Below the pieces are notes generated by a model. It was not told the DNA's origin. It worked only from the letters and a program-made list of their open reading frames with translations, and did no database searches. Of a stretch of DNA of 64,000 nt, positions 32,313-41,637 are shown piece by piece. Source of the DNA: Eurosta solidaginis (Eukaryota; Arthropoda; Insecta; Diptera; Tephritidae); assembly GCF_040869045.1 (NCBI RefSeq), contig NC_090324.1, positions 192,880,028-192,944,027 on the forward strand, in the 5' to 3' direction. The stretch's first letter is position 1. The number at the start of each line of letters is the position of its first letter. A program made the position numbers and the translations under genes.

Positions 32313-32899
32313 TACCATGCTGCTTGAAGCAGGGTTAGCTTGGTTTCGGAATGTCTGAGTTATATTCCGTTCCGTTCGATTATTGTTCCTGGTAAAGTTG
32401 ATAGTTTGTTGCGCAGACTCAAGGGCTGCATTAAGCTGGTTCATGTTCTCTCTAATTGTTCTAATCTCACTTCGCATTTCTTCCTGAGAAGTCCGGAATA
32501 GTTTGTGTAGTATATTTACCCACGAGTCTTCACAAGGGCATCGTTACGGTTCCTTGGTATATGCGTCGTATCGCTTGAAGCTTCTTCCAAATTCCTAGGA
32601 TCTTCTACCATAGCACTAGTTCCATCCTGTGTATCTGTCGACATATTACCCGCTGAACCCGAGATATTATGTGCATTTATTGTGGACGAGTCAAGGATAT
32701 TGGTGCTTGCCGGTCTAACAAATTTCACGTCTCAGTCTGGGCCGATGGATCTTCCCCGCCCAGGCTACCTATTGGTGAATTTATCACCAAAGGACGATTA
32801 ACTTTTGATACCGCCCCCTATTATTGTTGCCCCTATACTTAGAACCACTCCCTCCTTGTTCCTAGTTGGCATGCGACCAAATGACTGATTTTGAGACAT
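32313..32899 (-). pseudogene. Possible LTR-retrotransposon gag N-terminus
   Basis: Minus ATG at 32899 begins MSQNQSFGRMPTRNKEG. Later frames read VNRPLVINSPIGSLGGEDP, FVRPASTNILDSSTINAH and, after a frameshift near 32525, DSWVNILHKLFRTSQEEMR with heptad-like IRTIRENMNQLNAALESAQ. Acidic, polar, low-complexity sequence then a coiled coil is typical of Gypsy gag N-termini. It could be the displaced gag of Gypsy-A, which lies in the same orientation beyond hAT-1, but no sequence proves this. Confidence 0.45.
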
Positions 32900-33486
32900 T
32901 TCTTAAAATTTTGCTTACATAATTTGTTAAAACCGAGTATTGGTGTTATATCCCTTCAATCGAACGAAAAAACGGGGTTAAAAAATTTTTGAAATACCAA
33001 GTCTTAAGGCAGTTGGGAGCTATAAAATTTGGGATTCATCCCCGTTCACCCTATATTACCAACGATTTCAAAAAAAAAGAATATATAAAAAAAATTTTCG
33101 CGAAAAAACAAATTAGATAATAATTCGATAATCGTACCGAATTATTGAAAAAAAAAAATTCAAAATGCTGAAAGTAAAGGGTTATTCCAAATATACATAT
33201 AATATTATCAATAATAAAACGTGTATGTGTTTTGGCAAAACTACTGGTGTATTTTATTCGTTAATGTGAATGCTGAAATCATCAGAAGGCACAGGTTAAA
33301 AAAAAAAAAAATCCACGCATACTAGGCCCTAGTGCACCCAACCGCAATGCAAGGGTGGCCTTATGGACCCACCTCTGAGACAGGTTGGGGCCACTAGGTC
33401 ACTTCAAACAAACATTTCACAGTTTAGTTCCTCCACACCCAACCGCAATGCAGGGGTGGTCTTAAGGACCCACCTCTGAGACATGA
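32900..33486. other. Non-coding; holds a duplicated 48-base phrase
   Basis: cccaaccgcaatgca(a/g)gggtgg and the following ggacccacctctgagaca occur at about 33338-33385 and 33437-33484, 99 bases apart. The rest is AT-rich with A runs. No gene recognised; short minus ORFs here also recur beside 41000 and look incidental. Confidence 0.5.
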
Positions 33487-33981
33487 TGGGGTGCTGGGGC
33501 AACTCCAGCAATTCAACCAGGACACCCCTCCTGCTTTCGCTGCAATGAAAAGAGCGGTTACCACCTGAGACGTAGGATGAGCTGGGGACCTTACACATAC
33601 ACACACGCATTCAGACTAGACAACACAAATATTGGCAGAAAAGAAAAGAGAAGAAAAAAGTTATCAAATTTAACCAATTAAAAAAAAAAAAACAAAATGA
33701 AACCCCAATTAGCGGACATATATTTTCCAAATGCCGACTAACGGACAACAAAACGGAGAACTCTAAAACCTCAAATCTAAAAAAAAATTAAGTGCGTTAA
33801 GCCCTGCATCACCGGGTGAAATACAAAATCCGGAGGACGCGACGTTCAGTCTCGTGGAACCCCCAGCTTCTGCCAACGATGTCCACTCCAGACAACCTGA
33901 TCCATCCAACCATCCCATCGCAACGCAGGTGGCTGCTCCAACGGCTGCCTACCTAGGACATATGGGATGGTCAAACTTCAC
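33487..33981. repeat. Segment S, copy 1 (duplicated at 40990-41482)
   Basis: Near-identical to 40990-41482 from tggggtgctggggcaactcc to gggatggtcaaacttcac, apart from a two-base difference in an A run and a few substitutions. It contains tacacatacacacacgc and an A-rich 5'UTR-like stretch. A plus frame from ~33803 reads SPASPGEIQNPEDATFSLVE and on to LGHMGWSNFTS before a stop; it might be LINE ORF1 but matched nothing I know. Confidence 0.75.
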
Positions 33982-34851
33982 AAGCTGACCAGGAAGGACC
34001 ATCGCGATGGCACCTTAGACACCACGGTGGGCGCCATCTCTTATGGAATCGCATCTTCGACGGAGCAGCAAGGAAGGCAGTGGGTATGATCTCGTGGAGC
34101 ACTGTGGCTAGTCATGTCGGCTGGGCGGGGTTCTTGCCGGCCTTGCTGTCCTGCGCCATAAACAGAAAAATTCCTATCATGCCTATTTAAACCAGCTGTC
34201 AAAAGCGCTAAGCCTAATCAAAACGCTTACAAATCAAATAAAACAACATCCGGTAGAACCGGATGCCATGGACAGACCGTTAAAATTCAAAAACAATAAA
34301 AAGCAAGACAAAAAAATTTCCGAGGCGGAAACGACCGGTTACCAAACGCTGAAAAAAACATTAATGAAAATAACAAGCCCGAATATACAAGGGGGGCGCC
34401 GCTAGTGTTGTTGCGACGCCCAGTGTTTGGCCCACCCTCATCCACTGCCACCGACGCACCTGGATCTCGGTGGCCCCTTACCTGCAATCTTTATGCCTTC
34501 TAAATCAAAAAGAAGATCAGCATCCCTATTTAAAAGTACAAATTTTATTCAAAATACATCATAAAAACAATTCAGTGAAAACTTAGTTGCAATGTATCAA
34601 GATACAGACTTAATCAATACCCGGTAAACCTCTGAAGATTAAAATTAACTAATGGTCAATCTTACGAAATCAAGATCGAAACCTGTTTCATCATTGATAG
34701 TTAAAATGGTTCTATATCTTATTCGCATATTCTGTTAATGGTGAAGAGAAAAAAATTAAGTCTCTTTTGATATTGATTTTGTAAGATAATATTCCCTACA
34801 AACATTCTGGCATAAGACCTTGATTGATTGTAACAAAATGTGTATACATGA
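33982..34851. other. Unassigned sequence left of hAT-2
   Basis: GC-richer until about 34490, then AT-rich. No convincing frame found. ORFs at 34287-34487 are short and unsupported. Confidence 0.35.
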
Positions 34852-34987
34852 CAGGGGCATAGCCAGAAAATTGCCTTGGGGGGTTCAAAAAAATTTTTTT
34901 TTCAGTTAAATAAATAAAAAAAAAATGTTGTCTTTAGCTTTAACATTAAAGTACGTGTATTTAGAATATGATATGAAAAAGGTTACA

Positions 34988-35230
34988 TTAAAAACTCAAG
35001 CGCATGCGTCGGCTTTTCTTTGCCATTTCATCTAATACTTCATCAACGGTAACTATTTGATCACGGTGGATGCTTAGTGATGCACAGCCATTCAATCGAT
35101 TTCCACTCATCGTGTTTCTAAAATAGTTTTTAATCAGCCTAAGAGTTGAAAAAGATCTCTCGTTCATTTCCGTTGTTACTGGAAGCGTACACAAGATTTT
35201 CAACAACATGTGAACATTAGGAAAAGCCAC
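34988..35230 (-). pseudogene. hAT-2 transposase C-terminal fragment
   Basis: Minus frame with FPNVHMLLKILCTLPVTTEMNERSFSTLRLIKNYFRNTMSGNRLNG and ending near SRRMRLSF. This is the conserved hATC dimerisation region of a different hAT lineage from hAT-1 (LPVTT...ERSFSTLR here versus LMITNCSTERSFSQLK there). No catalytic residues are retained, so it cannot move the element; it marks derivation from an autonomous hAT. Confidence 0.85.
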
Positions 35231-35419
35231 AGAATCTCATTCCTGTAATTATTAATCATAGATAAATTGATAAAAAAAACCGAAGTACCTCCTTCAGGAA
35301 TAAGTAGAATTCATGCTTTTTGAACCTATGCATGAGATCTAACGTATACGTATATAAAATTCAAAAGAAAGAAACTGATCGAATAGAAAAAAAATGTATT
35401 TAAAAAAGTCATATCTACA

Positions 35420-35660
35420 CGGAAAAAACACTTATGTGTTTTTCACATTTTTAAATGTGAAAACACATTATTTCTTCATTTATCAATTAATTTGAATTTT
35501 ACATTTTTTAAATGTGTTTTTGATATGAAAAAATGTAGATATTACATTATAATAATGTGTTTTCCACATGGAAAATAATGCCAAATTTGCATTATATTTC
35601 AAAATAGGAAATGTATACTTCGAAAAAATGCTGTAAATTTAACATTGTTTAAATGTGGAG
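35420..35660. repeat. AT-rich block with recurring aaatgtg/cacattt words in hAT-2
   Basis: The words cacatttttaaatgtg, acacatt, aaatgtgtttt and ttaaatgtg recur several times on both strands in ~240 bases. It may be sub-terminal repeat material of the hAT or a degraded insertion. No gene. Confidence 0.4.
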
Positions 35661-36260
35661 AATAAAATCAAAGCACGAGAATTAGTATCGTTTAGTTCGG
35701 CAAACAAACAGAACCGTAAGCAATGTTTATATGTAGCTTGTCGCCGTGACGTAAGGGCAGAATAATCATGCAAATATTCAAACGCATGGAGTTTTCATAT
35801 TTGCCTTTTCATTCCGATGAATGTAATCGTGGTTGAGGCAAACGAGCAAACGCCTGAATTGATTATATTCACGCATGCAATAAGTTGGTTGATTTTAAAT
35901 CAATATCGATTATGTTCGTTTAAGCAAGTTGGATCATTGAACACGATCAGGTTGCCGAATGTAACCGAACGTTGTTGTGTTCGATTCCTGCCGTTCTCTG
36001 ATATGTATGTAGATGGTCGTTAGGCAAATTTACAAGGAAACTTCTTTATGAAATTATAGTAAAAGTTAACATGCACATTTGTATATTTAATAAATTGCAG
36101 AATTATTATGAAACAGAATATTATAAAAATATAAGTGTTCACATCGTACATACATATGCTTGCATATTAAAAATATAATATCACCAACAAAATAAATACG
36201 TAGCAGAATTATAAAGAAATTTATTGTGTTTGTTTAATGGTGTAGTCAGTTTATACTTAT

Positions 36261-36614
36261 ATTTAAGAATTCATGAGCTTAACACCGGCTTATAATAATT
36301 GAATTTCAATTATTATGTTTTTAAAATAAACTGAAAAGAATGAAACATTTACTGGCATATTGCTATGGAACCATTTCGAAAACCGCCTACGTAATCATCA
36401 TCAGGCAATTTTGTAATGTTGTCAAAGGTTTCACCGGGATTCGAACAGTGAATCACATGGTGAAACTGATTACTGATGATTACGTTGGCGGTTTTCGAAA
36501 TGGTTCCATAGCAATATGCCAGTAAATGTTTCATTCCTTTCAGTTTCTCTTAAAAGACATAATAATTGAAATTCAGTTATTATAAGCCGGTGTTAAGCCC
36601 ATGAATTCTTAAAT
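36261..36614. mobile_element. Foldback (long inverted repeat) element inside hAT-2
   Basis: The left arm starts atttaagaattcatg and the right arm ends catgaattcttaaat. About 150 bases of each arm are complementary, including gcttaacaccggcttataat and atggaaccatttcgaaaaccgcc, around a ~50-base centre. The arms are flanked by ttat at 36257-36260 and 36615-36618, a plausible 4-bp target duplication. The transcript could form a long hairpin. Confidence 0.85.
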
Positions 36615-36681
36615 TTATTAACATAAACATAACAAATATTTGAATTGTAACGACCTAAAAAATCAAATGATCCTGAGGCAA

Positions 36682-36710
<29 letters not shown>
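36682..36710 (+). repeat. Run of 29 G residues
   Basis: An uninterrupted G homopolymer close to the right end of hAT-2. At the opposite end of the element a short gggggg run sits at the mirrored place, so the run probably expanded from a sub-terminal G tract. The exact length is unreliable in any assembly. Confidence 0.8.
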
Positions 36711-36713
<3 letters not shown>

Positions 36714-36745
36714 GACCCACCCGTCGCTACGCCCCTGATACATGA

Positions 36746-37255
36746 CAACGAATGCAATACAGCTAAACCTATACTAAGGCTTATTTTAAATATTATAAGG
36801 AAAACCCTAAAGCCAAAAATATCTCAAGTTTCGTGTGTATTACGGAATGCGAGAGAATCTGACTGAACCAAAAATCTTTTGTGCTACTTTAGCTGAGATA
36901 CAATCCTGACGTGTAACAGTTTCCTTATTGTACTTGTTTAGTTTATTTATTCATTTATTGTGTTTATTGATTTTGTGAATATATTAGTTGGATTTATTTG
37001 TTTTAATGTAATTTTAATTTAATTAATTTTTTTTTTTAATGTTATTTAGATAATTTTTTTTTATATAAGTGAAATGTGTTTTGTGATTTAGTCCACATAA
37101 AAAAAAAAAAAACAAATTAATTTTATTTGTGTAAATGTTCTGGCCCAAAATATATTACAAAATTCTTTCCCTTTTAAATGAAAATGAACTTATAAGAAGT
37201 ACTACCGAAGTGGCTTTATAACTCATAAGGATACAATTCATTGAAGATTTAATAG
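36746..37255. other. AT-rich non-coding flank; includes a block found inverted at 41486-41637
   Basis: 36970-37121 (ttttgtgaatatattagttgg ... aacaaattaa) recurs as its reverse complement at 41486-41637. No gene recognised. Confidence 0.6.
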
Positions 37256-37884
37256 TATACATAGTATGCCACATAAATCACTTGTTAATAGTTGTACTTC
37301 TGTGTTTTTTTCCTGTCAATTTTGTTCTTATATTTAATATATAGAATTTTGCATTAAATCGGGAGCTACATATTATTGAAAAGTATTAATTCTTTCAAAT
37401 TCCTAATAGTAACAAATGAGTGTTCGTTGATTTGTGTCCAATTTAAATTGTATTGTGCTGATTAATATATTTATACCGTAAGGGGGTGATGGTGTTGGTG
37501 CCTGTAAAGATTTAAAAGATTAGGACTTCATCCATGTAGTAGTGAATACCAGGTTTGTTTGATGAACCCAAAATAAGTGCAGAGCAGGTCAGAGTAGAGC
37601 AGCTGTCAAAACAACTAGAGCATGCTCGTGTATCTCCGAACAACCATCTCATGATAATTTCTTTAGCCCCTGAGTTAGTTAATTTCAGTTTTGTTGTTGA
37701 CAGCCGACATTTTGTACTCCACCTTAATAAAAACTGGTGCTAAACTTTATGATCTAGATTGCTCTGGTTTTATTTAGAGCAGACGCAAAAAAAAAACAAA
37801 AGCAGAGCAACTCAGAGTAAGAAATTTTGTCATGTTGTTGTTGTTGTTGTAGCAATGCTCGCCCCACCTAATAGCCGCGACCGA

Positions 37885-40335
37885 TCACAAATTGTCATCA
37901 ATATCCTCTAACGGGAGTCCAAGGAAACTTGCCGTTTCAACAGGGGTGGACCATAAGGAAAGGGGTGTTAGAGGCGTTGGTTCCACATTACAATTAAAGA
38001 GATGGTTGGTGTCATGTGGGGACACATTGCAAGCAGGGCATACATTTTGTATGTCGGGGTTGATTCTGGATAGGTAAGAGTTTAACCTGTTACAGTATCC
38101 AGAACGAAGTTGAGCAAGAGTGACACGCGTTTCCCTGGGGAGTATGCGTTCCTCTTCTGCGAGTTCTGGATATTTTTCTTCAAGTACTGGATTCACCGGG
38201 CAATTCCCGACATAAAGGTCCGACGCCTGTCTATGGAGTTCACCAAGGACCTGCTTGTGTTTTTCCGCTTCATACGGCTGGGTTCTCAGGTGCCGTATTT
38301 CCTCAAAATGCTTACGGAGATGACTCCTTAGGCCCCTAGGCGGTGCTGGTTCGTCAATCAGATGTCTGTTGGGATGCCCAGGTTTCTGGGTATTCAACAG
38401 AAACTGTTTGGTCAGCATCTCATTTCTCTCCCTGATGGGGAGTATTCTCGCCTCATTATGCAGATGGTGTTCTGGGGACATAAGAAGACAGCCCGTGGCG
38501 ATTCTGAGAGCAGTATTTTGGCAGGCCTGTAGTTTCTTCCAGTGGGTGGTTTTTAGGCTTGGCGACCATATGGGTGACGCGTAGCACGTAATCGGCTGGC
38601 TAATTGCTTTGTATGTGGTCAAGAGCGTTTCTTTATCTTTTCCCCAGGTACTGCCAGCAAGGGATTTGAGGATTTTATTACGGCTCTGAATTCTTGGAAC
38701 AATTGCGGTTGCGTGCGCACCAAAATGTAGATCCTGATCAAACGTCACACCCAAGATTTTGGGGTGTAGGACAGTCGGTAGCGTAGTGCCATCGACGTGG
38801 ATGTTCAATATGGTCGATATTTGGGGCGTCCATGTTGTAAACAAGGTCGCGGAAGATTTAGTCGGTGACAATGACAGGTTTCGCGAGGCGAAAAAACTGG
38901 AGAGATCAGGGAGATAGCCGTTTATTTTATTGCATAGCTCATCGATCTTTGGGCCTGGGCCTGTGGCCATTATTGTGCAGTCATCGGCGTAGGAAACGAT
39001 TGTGACTCCTTCCGGTGGTGAAGGTAGCTTAGATATGTAGAAATTAAACAAAAGCGGGGATAGGACACCACCCTGTGGCACCCCTTGTTTAATTCTCCTT
39101 TGTTTTGATGTTTCGTTTCTGAATTGCACCGATGCCTGCCGACCACCCAGATAATTTGCGGTCCACCTTTTAAGACATGGGGGAAGGGTGGACCCTTCCA
39201 GGTCTTGCAGTAACGAGCCATGGTTGACCGTACCAAAAGCTTTTGATAGGTCTAACGCTACGAGTACTGTTCTGTGGTGGGGATATTGATTCAAACCGCA
39301 ATTTATCTGGGTGCCAATGACATTTAGCGCGGAGGTAGTGCTATGGAGTTTTCTGAAGCCATGCTGATGAGGGGCTAGCTGCAAATATGCTTGGAAATAA
39401 GGGAGCAAAATGGCTTCAAGCGTCTTTGCCACTGGCGATAGGAGAGATATCGGACGATATGACTCACCTACGTTAGCTGGTTTCCCAGGCTTTAGTAGCG
39501 GGACCACCTTGACCATTTTCCATTTCTCGGGTATGACAAAGGTGGAAAGAGACAGGTTGAAGACATGCGCTAAATATTTGAAACCCTCTTTCCCTAGGTT
39601 TTTAAGCATCGGCATGGCTATGCCGTCTGGGCCCACTGCTTTGGATGGTTTAGCGCGACCAATGGCGTCCTCAACCTCTCTAGCGGTGATGGTAATTGGT
39701 GACGCGCTGAGTTTGTGTTTATGTGCGTGTCTATTGGCTCTCCGTCTATCTTTGTCGACCGTAGGATGCATTATATATTGTTGGCAGAAAGCGCTCGCGC
39801 ATTTTTTCGCATCCGACAGCACCTTATCGCCAAAGGCGATGGAAACTTTGTCTTTGTGTTTAGTCGGATTCGATAGGGACTTTACGGTGGACCAAAGTTT
39901 ACCTACACCGGTAGAGAGGTTACAACCTCTTAGGTGCTCTTCCCATTTCGCCCGCTTGTGTTCGTCCACAAGCAATCTGATGCCTTGGTTTATATCCCTT
40001 ATTTGGGGGTCGCCTGTATCAAGCTGTCTTATAAGGTCGCGTTCCCTCGCTAAGCTCGCGGCCTCCGCCGGGAAGTGGGGCCGGATTTCGGGAATTCTCC
40101 CGGCGGGAATGAAATGTGCCGAGGCGGATTCAATGACCTTACGGAAGGCACGCTCCCCTTGGCGGGCATCAGTCGGGATAGGGCGGGCAGCAAAGCTGCT
40201 GTCTGTTGCAGATTTATATTCTTCCCACTTTCCTTTTTTGAAGTTTATGAAAGTGCGTTTTTCGGTGACGATGAAGTCGGCGGTACGCTCGAACGAAATA
40301 AGTATGGGCAGGTGGTCGGATGCCAATGTTACCAT
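37885..40335 (-). CDS. LINE-A ORF, RT part: 816 codons open
   Basis: Open frame containing the end of the endonuclease (TLASDHLPILISF), then RT: VVPLLKPGKPANVGESYRPISLL, HQHGFRKLHSTTSALN, motif A VALDLSKAFGTVNHG (the conserved FD reads FG), QGVPQGGVLSPLLF, catalytic VSYADDCTI, thumb HPKILGVTFDQ, and a C-terminal CPACN...HDTNHLFNC zinc box as in R1/Jockey-group LINEs. It differs from LINE-B at 12 of 816 positions by my reading. The open frame of this length suggests recent activity of the family, but the endonuclease is out of frame upstream. The protein nicks DNA and reverse-transcribes its own RNA at the nick. Confidence 0.9.
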   Translation of the reverse strand: MVTLASDHLPILISFERTADFIVTEKRTFINFKKGKWEEYKSATDSSFAARPIPTDARQGERAFRKVIESASAHFIPAGRIPEIRPHFPAEAASLARERDLIRQLDTGDPQIRDINQGIRLLVDEHKRAKWEEHLRGCNLSTGVGKLWSTVKSLSNPTKHKDKVSIAFGDKVLSDAKKCASAFCQQYIMHPTVDKDRRRANRHAHKHKLSASPITITAREVEDAIGRAKPSKAVGPDGIAMPMLKNLGKEGFKYLAHVFNLSLSTFVIPEKWKMVKVVPLLKPGKPANVGESYRPISLLSPVAKTLEAILLPYFQAYLQLAPHQHGFRKLHSTTSALNVIGTQINCGLNQYPHHRTVLVALDLSKAFGTVNHGSLLQDLEGSTLPPCLKRWTANYLGGRQASVQFRNETSKQRRIKQGVPQGGVLSPLLFNFYISKLPSPPEGVTIVSYADDCTIMATGPGPKIDELCNKINGYLPDLSSFFASRNLSLSPTKSSATLFTTWTPQISTILNIHVDGTTLPTVLHPKILGVTFDQDLHFGAHATAIVPRIQSRNKILKSLAGSTWGKDKETLLTTYKAISQPITCYASPIWSPSLKTTHWKKLQACQNTALRIATGCLLMSPEHHLHNEARILPIRERNEMLTKQFLLNTQKPGHPNRHLIDEPAPPRGLRSHLRKHFEEIRHLRTQPYEAEKHKQVLGELHRQASDLYVGNCPVNPVLEEKYPELAEEERILPRETRVTLAQLRSGYCNRLNSYLSRINPDIQNVCPACNVSPHDTNHLFNCNVEPTPLTPLSLWSTPVETASFLGLPLEDIDDNL

Positions 40336-40949
40336 CGGCTGCCAGTGACGCAGTTTACGAGTTCTGCGCTTACGATTGAGATATCTGGCGAGCTATGACA
40401 GCTTCCTACCATACGTGTGGGGGCGTCTCCGTTTATTGTGCAGAACGTCGTTTCGTCTATTTGATCCGCCAACATCTCACCCCTACTGTCCGCCCGCAAG
40501 TTTGAATGCCATAGGTCGTGATGAGCATTGAAATCGCCTAAGATAATGCGATTGTTGCCAGTGAGTAAGGCCTCGATATTAGGGCGGTATCCACTGGGGA
40601 TGTAGATGTTGATGATTTCTAGATTTGCACCGCCTGACCGGACAGATAGGCCTTGACGTTCTAAGACATTGTCACTGCGGTCGATGCCAGGATCAAATAT
40701 ATGATATTGCACAGAGTGGTGTATGATAAACGCGAGGCCGCCTCCATTTCCGCTCTCGCGGTCTTTCCTGTGGACATTATAACCAGAGCAGGTCTGCAAT
40801 GCAGATCTTGCTGTGAGTTTAGTCTCTTGAATCGCAGCAATGCGTATGTTGTGCCGCTTCATGAAATCGACTATCTCCGTAATCTTCCCAGTTAGTCCAT
40901 TACAGTTGAACTGCAGAATTCTGAAGTGCATGAGGGGTGACGCCGCCAC
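40329..40949 (-). pseudogene. LINE-A endonuclease part (APE type)
   Basis: Frame with FRILQFNCNGLTGKI, IAAIQETKLTA, GNGGGLAFIIHHSVQYHI, IILGDFNAHHDLWHS and SSPDISIVS, the APE-type endonuclease residues N, E, D/N in order. It ends VTGSRW and a stop exactly where the RT frame begins. A single missing base there separates the two frames, and LINE-B has the same defect. Upstream coding is lost at 40989. Confidence 0.88.
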
Positions 40950-40989
40950 TCTAGGGGTAAGTGAGGGGTGACTACGCCTAGGTTGTGGA

Positions 40990-41482
40990 TGGGGTGCTGG
41001 GGCAACTCCAGCAATTCAACCAGGACACCCCTCCTGCTTTCGCTGCAATGAAAAGAGCGGTTACCACCTGAGACGTAGGATGAGCTGGGGACCTTACACA
41101 TACACACACGCATTCAGACTAGACAACACAAATATTGGCAGAAAAGAAAAGAGAAGAAAAAAGTTATCAAATTTAACCAATTAAAAAAAAAAACAAAATG
41201 AAACCCCAATTAGCGGACATATATTTTCCAAATGCCGACTAACGGACAACAAAACGGAGAACTCTAAAACCTCAAATCTAAAAAAAAATTAAGTGCGTTA
41301 AGCCCTGCATCACCGGGTGAAATACAAAATCCGGAGGACGCGACGTTCAGTCTCGTGGAACCCCCAGCTTCTGCCAACGATGTCCACTCCAGACAACCTG
41401 ATCCATCCAATCATCCCATCGCAACGCAGGTGGCTGCTCCAACGGCTGCCTACCTAGGACATATGGGATGGTCAAACTTCAC
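40990..41482. repeat. Segment S, copy 2
   Basis: Direct copy of 33487-33981, fused on the left to the broken LINE-A 5' end and on the right, after ttc, to an inverted copy of 36970-37121. Confidence 0.88.
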
Positions 41483-41485
41483 TTC

Positions 41486-41637
41486 AAATTAATTTGTTTT
41501 TTTTTTTTTATGTGGACTAAATCACAAAACACATTTCACTTATATAAAAAAAAATTATCTAAATAACATTAAAAAAAAAATTTATTAAATTAAAATTACA
41601 TTAAAACAAATAAATCCAACTAATATATTCACAAAAT
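41486..41637. repeat. Inverted copy of 36970-37121
   Basis: aaattaatttg, then a T run, tgtggactaaatcacaaaac and on to tatattcacaaaat, is the reverse complement of the block at 36970-37121 with a few indels in A/T runs. It abuts unit B. Confidence 0.85.

Larger units (their letters stand above)
34852..36737 (-). mobile_element. hAT-2 transposon, non-autonomous, with perfect 8-bp target duplication
   Basis: The left terminus caggggcatagcc (34852) and right terminus gctacgcccctg (ending 36737) are inverted repeats. The target duplication atacatga is identical at 34844-34851 and 36738-36745. Inside: a transposase C-terminal fragment (34988-35230), AT-rich sequence, a foldback element (36261-36614) and a G run. 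Most of the transposase gene is missing. Confidence 0.95.
37256..40989. repeat. Duplicated unit A (flank + part of X + LINE-A)
   Basis: Corresponds base for base to 41637-45371, offset 4381-4382. It holds AT-rich flank, X left part 37482-37833 and a minus-strand LINE lacking its 5' 0.9 kb. The unit ends at ggttgtgga, where segment S begins. Confidence 0.9.
37834..40989 (-). mobile_element. LINE-A (APE-type, PHD-bearing family), 5' part missing
   Basis: The 3' end on the minus strand is a (CAA)n tail, seen as tgttgttgttg at 37834-37850, set directly in X after gtcat. The body matches LINE-B (42216-46264). The 5' end is abrupt at 40989. Confidence 0.88.

Noticed and set aside
32640..32660. cccgctg near 32648 as the missing 8-bp duplication partner of hAT-1
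   Set aside because: Only seven bases match and no hAT terminus lies beside it; chance is likely.
33404..33610. Short minus ORF (MRVCMCKVPSS...) recurring at 40892-41113
   Set aside because: It recurs only because segment S is duplicated, and its C-terminus changes completely at the joint; no family match.
36682..36710. G run as a telomere-like or regulatory repeat
   Set aside because: It is a plain homopolymer beside a hAT terminus that has a matching short G tract at the other end; expansion or assembly error explains it.
39410..40348. 312-codon plus-strand ORF, repeated at 43792-44730
   Set aside because: Lies exactly antisense to the LINE RT frame with identical motifs on the other strand; a shadow preserved only because both LINE copies are alike.
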